NCBI GenBank assembly: GCA_038503035.1
Contig: JAVSML010020348.1
Span: 1-64,000 of the forward strand
DNA: 64,000 nucleotides
Direction: 5' to 3'
DNA from: Crocodylus rhombifer
Taxonomy: Eukaryota; Chordata; Crocodylia; Crocodylidae
Shown here: piece after piece, positions 47,286-57,788 of the stretch
How positions within the stretch are numbered: position 1 is the stretch's first letter
How the letters are laid out: the number at the start of each line of letters is the position of its first letter
Program-made: the position numbers and the translations under genes
Notes under the pieces: generated by a model
The model's database searches: none
What the model was told of the DNA's origin: nothing
Seen by the model: the letters and a program-made list of their open reading frames with translations, nothing else

Positions 47286-47987
47286 ATTGTGGGCACAACT
47301 ACAGATGCAAATGCTTTGGAGTGGATTTACTCTAGAGTAATTTATTCTACAAATTCATGGTGCATCCCTATATTCAACTTTGTGTTTAGTTTTGGTCTGA
47401 AAAAGGATGTAATATAATTAGAAAAAGTACAGAGAAGAGCAACCACATTGATCAAGGGTATGGAGCAGTTGCCATAGCAGGAGATACTAAAAGGCTAGGA
47501 CTCTTGAGTTTGGAAAGGAGAAAGTTATGGGGAGGGGAAGTGGGAGAGGCAGGGAATATGAGAAGCATGTAAAATCATGAAGACTGTGGATAAAATGAAT
47601 AGGGAACTATAACAGGGATCCAGGGACTCCTGTTAATTTAAGAAGAGAGAACTGAATTGTGGGTCAGGTGCATTTTTGGATAAGGAGCCAGGAGAAGGTC
47701 TGCATCCCTGCTGCTGCAGGCTTTGAGGCTTGGGACTGCTGGTAATCAGGGAGGACTGGGGGGGCAGGGGAGTCCCCACAGTTTGCCACTGTTGGGATAC
47801 TGAGTCAGACCAGATCCATCTAGTCCAGTACGGCACTTCTTACATTCTTATATACATTCATTGCAACTTAGGAAACTTAGTGTTTGGCATTTCTATAACC
47901 CCTATTATCCAAGGATTACAAAGTACTTACCAAAAATAAACTTAACTGAGCCCTTAAGTACTTCTCTTACATCATTGTTACCTGTCA

Positions 47988-49113
47988 GCTCTGTGTACTA
48001 GGAACCCTAGTGCAGTACACAGCCTGTCTGACTCACAAAGGACTCGGCCCTCCCTCCTCCCCACCCCGCCTGAACAAGAACTGATTATAGGAAGGACTTA
48101 CAAAAGGCAATGAAGATGCAGTGGGAGATGCACCTAAAATGTCTCCAGACAAGGGTGATAGGAGTGAAGCAACTCCCCTGGTCTCATTTACATTGGAGAT
48201 GGAACTGGATGACAACTCACTTACATGGGAGATAGGACAGGAAAGCACCTTCATTAGCATTCAGGACAGAGAGCAGAGAGTCCAAGGCAAGGACCACACT
48301 GAATTCTGGGCCCAGAGAAGCAGGGGAGCACTGCATGATGGGGGATCTCTACTCCAAATGCTAATCAACCCATGTCTGCACACACCCCACTTAGCATTTA
48401 TCAGACCAATTCTAGTAATGACGTCTTTATTGGTACCCAAAACACTGTATCTGCTTGTCTGTATTGTGAGCTCCTTCAGAGTAATCCCACCCGTAGCCAG
48501 GAGTGCTCAGTTCCTATAATCCAGCATATGAACCATTGTTTACCCATAAACAAACCTAGTGATCTCTCTTGAGCAATTGTTAGTTCTCTACATAAATTCC
48601 TACCCAAGCTCAAGTTTCTGTCCTGGTGCTTGGATTCTAAAGATTCATCAGTTCTACTCATTTTCTACCTGGAATCATGCTGAGGCCTCTGCCTGTCTGC
48701 GAGATCCAACAACACCTGGGAACCTCGACTGGTTCAAGCTCTGCTGAGTGGTGGGTCCACAACTTTTTTTTTTTTCTTGCTCTCTCTGACTTAAGGAACC
48801 TGACTTCTGTTTTCTTACTCCAGGCTCAGTTTCTAAACTGGACTTTTGCTGATCAAACTTGACCTAGACTTCCCCAAATCCTAACTGAGACTATTTAATA
48901 TTGTAACTCTTTTATTTGTCTCTCTTGTAGGGCTGTTACTATTGGTATCATCATAATTTCATATCCCTGGCAATAAATAACTTTTATGGTCAAGCTGGTT
49001 GCTATATTCTTTCTGAACCTCACTTACTCTTCCTTGCTCTTGACCTCTCCATTTGCTCTGCAGCAACACTTCTTTTACCTAAGCCAAAGATCCCTGTAAT
49101 GCCCAAAACTACA
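47988..49113 (+). mobile_element. ERV LTR-like block with PBS-like sequence downstream
   Basis: The block would start TGTCAGCTCTG (47988) and end AAAACTACA (49113). AATAAA lies at 48972-48977, consistent with a polyadenylation signal followed by U5. Immediately after the end, GTTGGGTCCGCTCGTCAAGG (49114-49133) loosely resembles the TGG...GGCTCGTC type of proline-tRNA primer-binding site. No target duplication, gag or pol was found. The start is a guess; confidence rests on the end and the AATAAA. Confidence 0.35.
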
Positions 49114-49169
49114 GTTGGGTCCGCTCGTCAAGGGAGTTACTATTAGGACCATTGTGACAGGAGATTGGG

Positions 49170-49387
49170 ATGTGCTGAGTTTTGAGGCATATGTGGGTAT
49201 CAGCTGAAAGTGCTGATTGGACCCAGCCTGCTCAGATGTACTCTGTTAGTGTGTGTGTAACTGCACTTATTATTGTCCTGCTGCAATTAGGAATAAACTG
49301 AGTTCAAGGCATATGAGGGTGTTAGCTTATCAATGCTGAATAACCCAGCCTGGCTCAGGCATGCCCTATTAACGTGTGTGTGTATGG
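49170..49387. repeat. Direct repeat, two units 123 bp apart
   Basis: Unit one (49177 onward) has GAGTTTTGAGGCATATGTGG, GACCCAGCCTGCTCAG and GTTAGTGTGTGTGT. Unit two (49300 onward) has GAGTTCAAGGCATATGAGGG, AACCCAGCCTGGCTCAG and ATTAACGTGTGTGT. The units are about 75% alike by eye. They follow the LTR-like block directly, so this may be part of its leader. Confidence 0.6.
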
Positions 49388-50805
49388 GCATATATATGTT
49401 TGACTGATTTGGTGGTTGGAGGAACCCAGCCCCACCGAACCTAAGTCCTGCAAGATAACTCCACTGGGGGTGAGGACTTGAAGAAGAGAGAGATACAGCT
49501 CCATATAGAAACACGAGTAACACAAGCAGCACATTGATAGAATTACAGAGACCTCAGAAATGTACCCCTAATAAATGAGTGCACCCCAAAGTGATGGGCA
49601 AATCTGGTATCATTGTAAACTTTATTCTATCTGTTTCACTGACAACAAGACTGAATGTGATTCTCAAACCTCAACAGTTGTGAAAACTGTGGAATTACCA
49701 CATCAGTGGGACTACTTGTATCTGTAGATCTTTGCAGGTTTTGTTTTAGCCCAGTTTACATTGGTGGAAGAGATGCGACCAATTTTAATAGCTTGGTGGT
49801 AGAGTCTTGGGGTAAAACCTTGGCCCCAGTAAAATCAGTGGGGGCACATACGTGCAGGGGTGTGCTTTGCCATGGCAAAAATAGCAGTGGCACAAATTTG
49901 TGCTGCTGGTTTTTGCTGCTGTGCATGCCCCTGTACGTGGGCTTTGGTGCAGGGCAAAATGGCCTGTCCTGGAGAAATTGTCATTTCCCTGCTCTCCCTT
50001 GCTCCCACCCACAGTTCAATGTGCCCAGGACTTTGTCCTAGAAATCTGTCTTTCTCTTAGTTCCCTGTTCTAATTATTGGCTAACCTTTAAAAAGTGGCA
50101 TTTTCATGTCCAAATGGCTTGGGAGAAGTTATTTTTAAGAGGCCTGGAACCCTTTCTCTACCAGTTGCTGCTTCAAAACTATCCAAAATTGAGGATGAAT
50201 GTTATTACCACTTAATAGTCTAGATGGAATAAATTAGTGCTTTCATAGAGAACAGGTGTCTATCACAGTTGCCCCCACCATAACACTATTTGCCTAGCTT
50301 GACAGAGTTCATGAATAGAGTGAACATGGAGATGGAAATATCCTCCACGTTAGGGTTGAAGCTAATGTTCAGGGGAGGATGATTGTCTTGTCCTCTCACC
50401 TTCACACTAGATCTGTTTCATGGCTCCATCCTTTAGGCTGGTTACATTCATAAGTAACATATTTTATTCAATTCCTTTTGTATAATAATAAAATTCTTGC
50501 ATCTGTGTATTTCATATAGATTCAAAATGATATATTTTGTTAGTCTTTCAGGAACAAGAAGAACTGCAACAGTGACAAGGCACAGATACCTGGTAACCTT
50601 TATAAGAGTAAGAACAAAGTTTTTTCTTTCACCTGGGATTCTTACACATTTCAATAGCACATAATTACATTACAGGGGAAAAAAAAGAAGAGGGAAACAT
50701 TGGAACTGCATTGTGTGCAATTTCACACTGAAGTGCATGGTCATCAGCAGATAAGGTTTTTCCTGCTGGAGCTTTTATACAATCAGGAATGTAAGCATAA
50801 CACAA
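49388..50805. other. Non-coding DNA
   Basis: Open frames at 49706-50060 on both strands are composition-driven. No gene or repeat end recognised. Confidence 0.5.
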
Positions 50806-51314
50806 AGTATGTAATGTAAATTGTGCTACTTCCTGACAGTATAAAATGTCACTAAGCACAATAGCAGTGCTTCTCTCAAAATGACTGCTGACTTACTTTT
50901 GTCCGACTCTGAAGATAAATCACATAAGCTTCTTAAAGTTGGAATAATAATCTTTGGTGATTAAAACATTTGATGAAACTTTAGAAATTGGCCTCTTGCC
51001 AGCTGCTGATTTCCTGTCGTGCCATATAATGCTGTTTGGCCAATTACCGGCAAAGTTTCCTTCTCAAGCTCAAGCTGATGGGGAGGAACTCAAGAATGAA
51101 GCTTTAGTTGATTTTGGGAACTAATAAGACTGAATACTTTTAGGGTCTAATTGATCCAAAAATGTCTTAAATCCTTGCTTAACTATTAACTAAATCTTGT
51201 AAGTGTGGGTGTGCACATATATGCATACACAAATTATTCTGAGAGAAGCACTGCTATTGTGCTTAGTGATATTTTATACTGCTTGGAAGTAGGACAATTT
51301 ACATTATTACATAT
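50806..51314. repeat. Inverted repeat, about 73 bp arms
   Basis: The left arm 50806-50878 and right arm 51240-51314 are reverse complements with about eight differences plus a short indel. Both hold AAGCACTGCTATTGTGCTTAGT and a TTTTATACTG block when read in one direction, then CAATTTACATTA. The spacer is about 360 bp. Short open frames on each arm share LSDILYC. It could be two oppositely oriented copies of one repeat, or the long TIR of a nonautonomous element. Confidence 0.7.
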
Positions 51315-52873
51315 ATGTATTGTAAGCATGATGCTAATACAATTTGATCATTATAGCTTTAAATATGAAGAATGCTCATTTGTTGTATTAAAGGTAAAAT
51401 ATGTATCAAGGCAATTTCTGTTATAGAGTTAATCCCTGGCTAGAAGCAGCCATGTACAGGCTTGTTTTGTTCATCCTCTCATAACACAGAAATGCTGGGA
51501 CCAGTTTGTCAAACTCCTTGTTAAGAATTGCATTTCCATGACCTACTTTCAGGTTGCTAGTTCAGCACTGTAAATTTCCCTATGTAGTTCATCATTATGT
51601 TCCCCTCTTCCTTTTCTGTTAGGGAAGCAGTATGCTGGGAGTCATGTAATTTTTTAGTGTCATGAACCTACCTCAAAAGCAGGAATGATTTGGGGTTTAC
51701 AGTGTCTCCCACAAAGACATCTTTCCCAAGGTGGATTTGAGTAATCTTGTGTTTGGTTTCATTGAAAGCCTTTATTCATTTATGTCCATTTTTATCAGTA
51801 TATAGATTACGTTATGCTGTTTGTGTGTATCTTTACAATTTTGGGATATAGGTTACTTAAAAGTTTATGGCCAGACCTATCATTAAGAGCTCTTATGTCA
51901 AATGAATTGAGGCACGCCTACCTAAGACTTTTCTATGTATCCCTTGCCAATTGTGTTAGTAGGGCAAGAACAATTGCTACTCTCAACCACAAGCAGAAAG
52001 AGCTATTTTTGGGATCAGCAAAACTGTCCAACACAAAGTATTATCTGCCTGTAATTGGAAAATCACCCCCACAGCAGTGAAGCCAGCTCAGGGAGATGAG
52101 TAATTAGGGAATTCCGTATGCCCCAGGAAGAAAAGATTTTCTGGAGAATTTTGAGATGTTTTAACAAAGTGAACAAGGCTGGTGGGGCCGGGGTGCCGGC
52201 TTAGCAGTATTTAAGAGCTACCTATGGGATAGTCACTGTCTCTGGATTGTCCCAGGCTTTGGGGTGAATCCAAGTCCTTAGTGGTCAGGGGTGACAGGGT
52301 CAGCAGGAAGGATGATGATCTCTGGCAAAACTGTCCGGACTCTCAGAAGGGTTAGGTTGTACCCAGATGAGAGGATGATAAGCTTTACTTGTTTCTTTGT
52401 TCTGCTTTTAAACTATATGGTCAATTTTTCTTGTATGGTTCTTTTCTTCTGTGGAAGATATCCTTACTGCCTGCCTGGGGTAAAACATGATTTCAGGGCA
52501 AGTGATGTTCCAGGCTAGCCCCTTCTATGGAGGGTGGACCTAGAATTCTTGCACACCAAAGGGGTTATCAGGATTGCTTGGAGCAGGCAAAGATTCCCCT
52601 CCTGCAGCTGTGGGATCCAGTATAATGGGAACTGTGGGAGTTGTTTTGAGGCAATTTTTCATCTGTTTTTTGGCATAAGCAGTGGGACAGTGGGAAGAAA
52701 CTTGGAGGTCTGGGGTACTCTGTGGACAATTCTGTGATAGTCTGGGCATTTCTTAAAAAGATCAGCAGTGAAATAATCATTAATCAATGATGCTTGCATA
52801 TAAGCTGCTATCTTGCAAGGATAACTCTGTGTGTATGTGTGGGACAGGGGGTAGGCTGGGAAATGGGCCTGTT
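51315..52873. other. AT-rich non-coding DNA
   Basis: No gene recognised; frames at 51814-52080 and 52534-52780 carry no family motif. Confidence 0.5.
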
Positions 52874-52960
52874 AGGGTAGGTACAGATATTCAAAAAGTC
52901 CGAGGTGGAATCTATCTAAATTACACTGTTTTTCTGTAAGTGGCATAATTTAGCTAGTTT
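52874..52960. mobile_element. TIR element, family B, one end only
   Basis: AGGGTAGGTACAGATATTCA then AAAGTCCGAGGTGGAATCTA and TTTTCTGTAAGTGGCATAAT repeats the left part of 43521-43772. The right end is missing, so this is a truncated copy. Confidence 0.6.
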
Positions 52961-54584
52961 AAGGCTGCTATCTTGCAACTAGAATCCATAGGCTCTGAAG
53001 ATCTTGACTTTTATTGATCTGATATTTGTTTGTTTGAGGTTTTGGGGTTTTTTTTTCTGTATTTCTCCTGTAGAAAGGCTGAGTTCTCCAAATGCAGTGT
53101 TAGGAGGCAGGATAAATTACCCTCAACTGTCCTTGGTTACTAAATAGTCTGGGTTGCTGCTGGCCTAACTACCCCCAGCTGGCCTCAGTTGCCTGGTTGG
53201 GTCTTGCTTCTTGCTCATAAGCAGAAGCATTTTCATGCTCGAAAGCAGAATAGCCCAGTGGGCTATTCAACAAGACATGCTAATCTTAGACTTCTGATTC
53301 CATGTTCTTAGTTTTTTGTTTCTAAACATATATTCCTAGTTTCCCACTTCCTGTTCCTTGTTAGCTTCTGGGCATCATCGTTTTGTTCCTATTTCCTACA
53401 TACTGATTCTTGGTTCCAGCCTCCAGGCCAGACCTCAGATACTGTTGCCAGCTCCAGATGGAAGTCCAGACCCCAGTTCTCTGACAGCCAGCTCTGATAG
53501 CATGTGGCTTGGCTTCAGGATTGCCCCCATCCTGGTCCTATATAGATATAGCTGCCAGGACTATATATTTTCAGGTTTCCCCATTTTAGCAGAATTAATA
53601 CATTGACCAAATAAAAATGGATATGTTTCTGTAGATTACAAATAAATGAGAAAACACTGGAGATGATCATCTTCTCTGCCAAGACAATACAAGACAACTT
53701 TTAACATTAAGTTTCATGTAAGACTTGAAATGCAAGTGACTGAATGGAACTCTTAGATGCCTGAAATTAAGCTCCAGGATACACAAGACTTGTTTTATGG
53801 TGTTATAGTTGGTGCTAATTTCATTTCATTTGGTGGAGAGGGAATTTACTTTAATTAATAGAAATTATAAAATTTAGCTTGTAATGTGTTTTCCCAACTC
53901 AGCTTTTATTCTCGGCTAGTTCTCTGCTCTATTGAGCCTCTAGAGTTCTTGGTCTCTGGTCCTCATCCCTTGCTGCGATTTAGTTTTTTCTTTTTAAAAA
54001 AACATTGCTTTACTGTAGACAATAATTGCTTTAAAATTATTATCTTTAATTCTTCTTAAATGAAGCTACTTCCCCTCTTAATTAATTGATGGACAAGGTA
54101 TTAAAACCTCTCAGTTGCATTGCTACGTTAAGCCATATTTTCTGCATGAATGGTGGTAAAATTAAACTTTTCAAAGAGTGAAACGTTAATTATGTTTATT
54201 ATCTTACCGTGGGATCTTTCTGCTCCAGCTTAGTTTATTGGTACAAACAATCCATAATGTATAGCAAATGTAGGTTGCACATTTTTTTAAATATCCTAAA
54301 GACATTTGCTTCTTATTTTATATTATACTTGCATACTTTGTCAAGATAGTACATGGCCTGAAAAAAATTTTCATTGTAAACTTGGACAAGTTCCCTTTCT
54401 GGTCCTGATTTTCTACTGCCCTGATCTTTTTTTTTTCCAGATTACACCAAGTGTTCATGATAACAAATATAACTGGTGGCATCATTAAATTGACCTTGAG
54501 GTTTTCATGTTGTTGGGCCCCTGAAGAATTATCAATCAAAGCTGTTTTTGTTATGTTTTGCCACAGTGCCAAGCATAGTCATAG
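52961..54584. other. AT-rich non-coding DNA
   Basis: Nothing recognised beyond homopolymers (for example T runs near 53048 and 54427). Confidence 0.55.
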
Positions 54585-55873
54585 CTAGGGGTAAGCAGAG
54601 ACAGTCAAAAGCCTGAGGCTGAGTTAATTCAATCTTTGCAGGTTTTTTAAAACTGCATAGATTGAACCAATAAGCAAGTGAATTGGCATTCACCTTTCAA
54701 ACAGGAGAGGCAGTCAGACCCTTGCAGTGGCCCATACTAATAGCCAGGGAGTGCTAGAGCACACCTCTCAGCCTGCTGGCCACTGCAGTGAGCTGGAGCC
54801 CTCTGAGTCCCCAAGCCACTCGCCCTCTTCTGCCTCTCCACTGTCGGAGCAAGGGATTGGAGGGAGGGGAACTCACCTGTCCCTTCTGGCACTGGATTCC
54901 CAGGTGAGAACAGCCCGGGTGGGGGAGGGAAAGCTGAAACTGGGGACTTTACTGTGCCCCTTCTCCCAGCTGGGAGTGGAGCAGAATCTCCTAGCTGTGC
55001 CCCCTTCTCAGCCTCCAGCTGGCTGAGGCAGTGGGGGAGGGACATCTGCACCTGGGCCTAGCTCTGTCCCCAGAGCTGGGGGCCAGGAGCCAGGAGCCAT
55101 GGTCATCCCTCAGCCTGGGGCTGGCTGAGGGGAGGGGGAAAGGGAGGCCCACAGCAGGGGCTTGGTTCTGTCCCCAGAGCTGGAGGCCAGGAGTCACACC
55201 CACTCCTCAGCCAACAGGCTGGATTGGGGGTGGGGGGAAGCCCACAGTGGGGCTTGGCTCTGCCCTCCTCCCCCAGAGCTAGGAGTTGGGGCATGAGTCT
55301 CTTAGTCATGCCCCAGCGTGGGCTTTTCCCCATCCCTTGCCCTCAGCTAGCCAGGAGACTGAGAAGGGGACATGGCTCCCAAGTCCCAGCTCTGGAGGTG
55401 TGGAGTTAAGCCCCCATTGCAGACTCCTCCTTGCTTCCCCAGACTGGCAGCACCCAGCTAGGGGTCTGCTTCCCTCCTCTCCCCCCACATCACCCCCCAG
55501 ACCAGTGGGGGGTCTGGTGCTTTCTCCCCACCCCCTCCCCAGCTACCTAGAATGATATTGCTCCGGCTAGGAAGCAGGGGGGTAGGGAAGACCCTGCTTG
55601 TTGAAGCAGGCAGCACAGCCCAGGGCTGCAAAGTATGATGTTATGCTGGGGGACTGAGTTCACTTAAACCAGGAGAGCGTCTGAGACAGAATCTCCATAA
55701 ATCAGTTTGACCTAAATCAGTTAAGCCTGATACTACATCCAACCAGGTTTATCTTAATCCATTTTTTTTCGGCATTTTGGAAGTGGTTTATGTGCACTGA
55801 ACTTCTGTTCTGTTACAGGTTTAAACCAGTTTTTGATCACTTAAACTGGTTTATGTGTAACTTCTATCCCTAG
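54585..55873. mobile_element. TIR element, family B, long copy (1289 bp) with GC-rich tandem core
   Basis: It begins CTAGGGGTAAGCAGAGACAG and ends CTTCTATCCCTAG. Left and right parts match the copy at 14368-14884 (AGTCAAAAGCCTGAGG; AAGCAAGTGAA; CCTGATACTACATCCA; TTTATGTGCACTGAACTTCT; TTTTTGATCACTTAAACTGG). The middle is GC-rich and contains a tandem of about 92-118 bp units from 54959 to about 55400, with CTGTCCCCAGAGCTGG(A/G)GGCC near unit starts at 55065 and 55169. No transposase is present; many overlapping open frames here come from base composition. Confidence 0.7.
54959..55400. repeat. GC-rich minisatellite inside family B element
   Basis: About four units start near 54959, 55065, 55169 and 55260. 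Unit landmarks are CCCAGAGCTGG-AG, CCTCAGCC...GGCTGGCTGAGG-like sequence, and GGGGCTTGG(C/T)TCTG. Spacing is 106, 104, about 91 and about 118 bp. Divergence is moderate. Confidence 0.6.
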
Positions 55874-56512
55874 ATGTTACCACAGCACTAATAAGTGCTC
55901 AACATTGATTGATACATATGTAAATATTAGAACAAGGTGCTAGGCAATTGTGAATCAGAGAGTTGGGTTTCCCCACATGTAAAATGAGAGAATAATACTT
56001 TCTTACTTATGAATTCCTGCTTCACTGGTGGTTTGGTGAGGACTTTTTTGAGGTGTTGGAATTCCCAATTGCAATACAGAGCTGGTGCCAGAACCCCTAT
56101 CAGGCAGCCTTTGTCAAGGGTAGTGAGGAAAGAGAAAAAAAATGATCACATTGCTCTATGCTTCCTATGTGATGGCAAGGAGAAAGACAAAATTAAGTTG
56201 TCCCTTCTAAAAAGCAAGAGAGAGCAAGTGAGATAATGAGTCATCTGGTTGCAACTCACTTTCTCATCTGCTTGTCCATCTGATAGGTATTAATGTAGAT
56301 TGTTGGAATTTCTACTAGAGATCATCAGGAAACTTCAAAAGTTTTCCCAACTATTTTCCAGGAGAGTATCCTTTTTGTTCTTCCTACCAAGACCATACAA
56401 CATTGTCTTTAGAATCCTTATATAAGCCATCAACAGTGGCTTTAAATCAAAGGCTTTTAGAGAGTTTTTCTGCTAGCAGTGCTTTAGGCATGGTCCAGAG
56501 AGCAATTCAGTG
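55874..56512. other. AT-rich non-coding DNA
   Basis: No gene or repeat end recognised. Confidence 0.55.
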
Positions 56513-56576
56513 GGCTGCCTATAGATGTGCTCTGACTTGTCCTAATTAGAATGCCGTAGGATCACCTCAGCATCAT

Positions 56577-57537
56577 ATGACATATGGTCGGACCCAGAGG
56601 GTTGTAATTGATGGCAGTCACTCATTGTGGTGCCCTGTGACCAGTGGGGTCCCTCAAGGTTCTGTCCTTGGACCCATCCTGTTCAACATTTTCATTAATG
56701 ATGTGGACATTGGAGTCAGGAGTGGACTGGCCAAGTTCACCGATGACACCAAACTTTGGGGCAAAGCATCCACGCCAGAAGATAGGCAGGTGATCCAGGC
56801 TGACCTGGACAAGCTCAGCAAATGGGCAGATGAGAACCTCATGGTGTTTAACACCAAAAAATGCAAGGTTCTCCACCTTGGGAGGAAAAACCTGCAGCAT
56901 CCTTATAGGCTTGGCAGTGCTACGTTGGATAGCACTACAGAAGAAAGAGACTTGGGGGTCATCATTGACCACAAGATGAACATGAGCCTGCAATGCAATG
57001 CTGCGGCTAATAAAGCGACCAAAACTCTGGCTTGCATCCATAGATGCTTCTTGAGCAAATCCCGGGATGTCATTCTCCCTTTGTACTCGGCCTTGGTGAG
57101 GCCGCAGCTGGAGTACTGCGTCCAGTTTTGGGCTCCACAATTCAAAAAGGATGTGGAGAAGCTTGAGAGAGTCCAGAGGAGAGCCACGCGCATGATCAGA
57201 GGTCAGGAAAACATCTTACGAAGATAGGCTAAGAGACATGGAACTCTTTAGCCTGGAAAAGCGTAGGCTCAGGGGTGATCTGATGGCCATCTATAAATTT
57301 ATCAGGGGTGATCACCAGGATCTGGGGGAACGTTTGTTCACCAGAGCGCCCCAAGGGATGACGAGGTCGAACGGTCACAAACTCCTGCAAGACTGTTTCA
57401 GGCTGGACATAAGGAAGAATTTCTTTACTGTCCAAGCCCCCAAGGTCTGGAACAGTCTGCCAGCGGAGGTGGTTCAAGCACCTACATTGAATACCTTCAA
57501 GAGTAAATTGGATGCTTATCTTGCTGGGATCCTATGA
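56577..57537 (+). pseudogene. CR1 ORF2 reverse transcriptase C-terminal part, frameshifted
   Basis: The first frame (56577-57227) reads [35 protein letters not shown], then the catalytic box as FTDDTKL with both aspartates kept, and CNAAANKATKTLACIHRCF. It ends after RMIRGQEN. A two-base deletion at about 57212/57213 (sister copy has AG here) shifts the frame, which resumes at 57238 with LFSLEKRRLRGDLMAIYKFI and RLDIRKNFFTVQAPKVWNSL up to LAGIL. The protein lacks the fingers and endonuclease. Truncation as well as the frameshift makes it inactive. Confidence 0.9.
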
Positions 57538-57619
57538 CCCCAGCTGACTTCCTGCCCTTTGGGCAGGGGGCTGGACTCGATGATCTCCTGAGGTCCCTTC
57601 CAGCCCTGATGTCTATGAA
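56584..57619 (+). mobile_element. Young 5'-truncated CR1 LINE (about 1.04 kb)
   Basis: A plus-strand CR1 ending near 57619 with CCAGCCCTGATGTCTATGAA. It is truncated upstream just before the GRTQRVV motif of the reverse transcriptase, so it keeps only about the C-terminal half of ORF2. It is close kin to 33119-35012. The tail has fewer TCTATGA-type repeats than the other copies. It lies in the centre of a MITE and is flanked by ATATGA. Confidence 0.92.
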
Positions 57620-57788
57620 ATATGAGCTTTAGTTAAAATGCCCCCACAGCCATTTTGAAATGCAGCAGGGAAGGGTGGGAGTACTTAATACATGTGACAC
57701 TGAGCCATTTTAATTAGAGCAGCTGTCTGGGAACCACTGTAATTTAAAACAGCTCCCTCCCCACCTCCAAGCATGTGTATAGGCAGCC

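Larger units (their letters stand above)
45600..47850 (+). mobile_element. Decayed CR1 LINE holding two other insertions
   Basis: Plus-strand frames give CR1 ORF2 pieces in order: (A/I)AEKLN then FLQKILG (near 45770-45820), EN(E/L)EQIEK then NKSPGPDEI (45890-45950), then LLQTASVPKDCRLPIYHPY (46375-46430), GKTQHGFCKWKSCLT (46554-46600) and RLLKKLNNHGIGG. The frame resumes after 47360 with RKSTEKSNHI (about 47415) and a CR1 3' end near 47788-47850 reading TACTGAGTCAGACCAGATCC and ending TTCTTACATTCTTATA. It is interrupted by an insertion at about 45969-46352 and a non-CR1 LINE at about 46805-47285. It is a different, older CR1 subfamily from the copy at 33119. Confidence 0.75.
56513..57788. mobile_element. 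Family C MITE split by a CR1 insertion
   Basis: The left end GGCTGCCTATAGATGTGCTC (56513-56532) and right end (reverse complement GGCTGCCTATACACATGCTT, 57769-57788) are inverted repeats. Left remnant 56513-56580 and right remnant 57620-57788 together resemble the complete element at 43178-43509: AATTAGA, then CATCATATGAC on the left, and GAGCTTTAGTT then ACATGTGACACTGAG on the right. The join is at the element's centre, where the palindrome loop lies in the intact copy. ATATGA occurs on both sides of the CR1 (56575-56580 and 57620-57625). Confidence 0.7.

Noticed and set aside
54727..55555. Many overlapping frames suggesting a Pro/Gly-rich protein
   Set aside because: They come from a GC-rich minisatellite within a transposable element, open in several frames on both strands.
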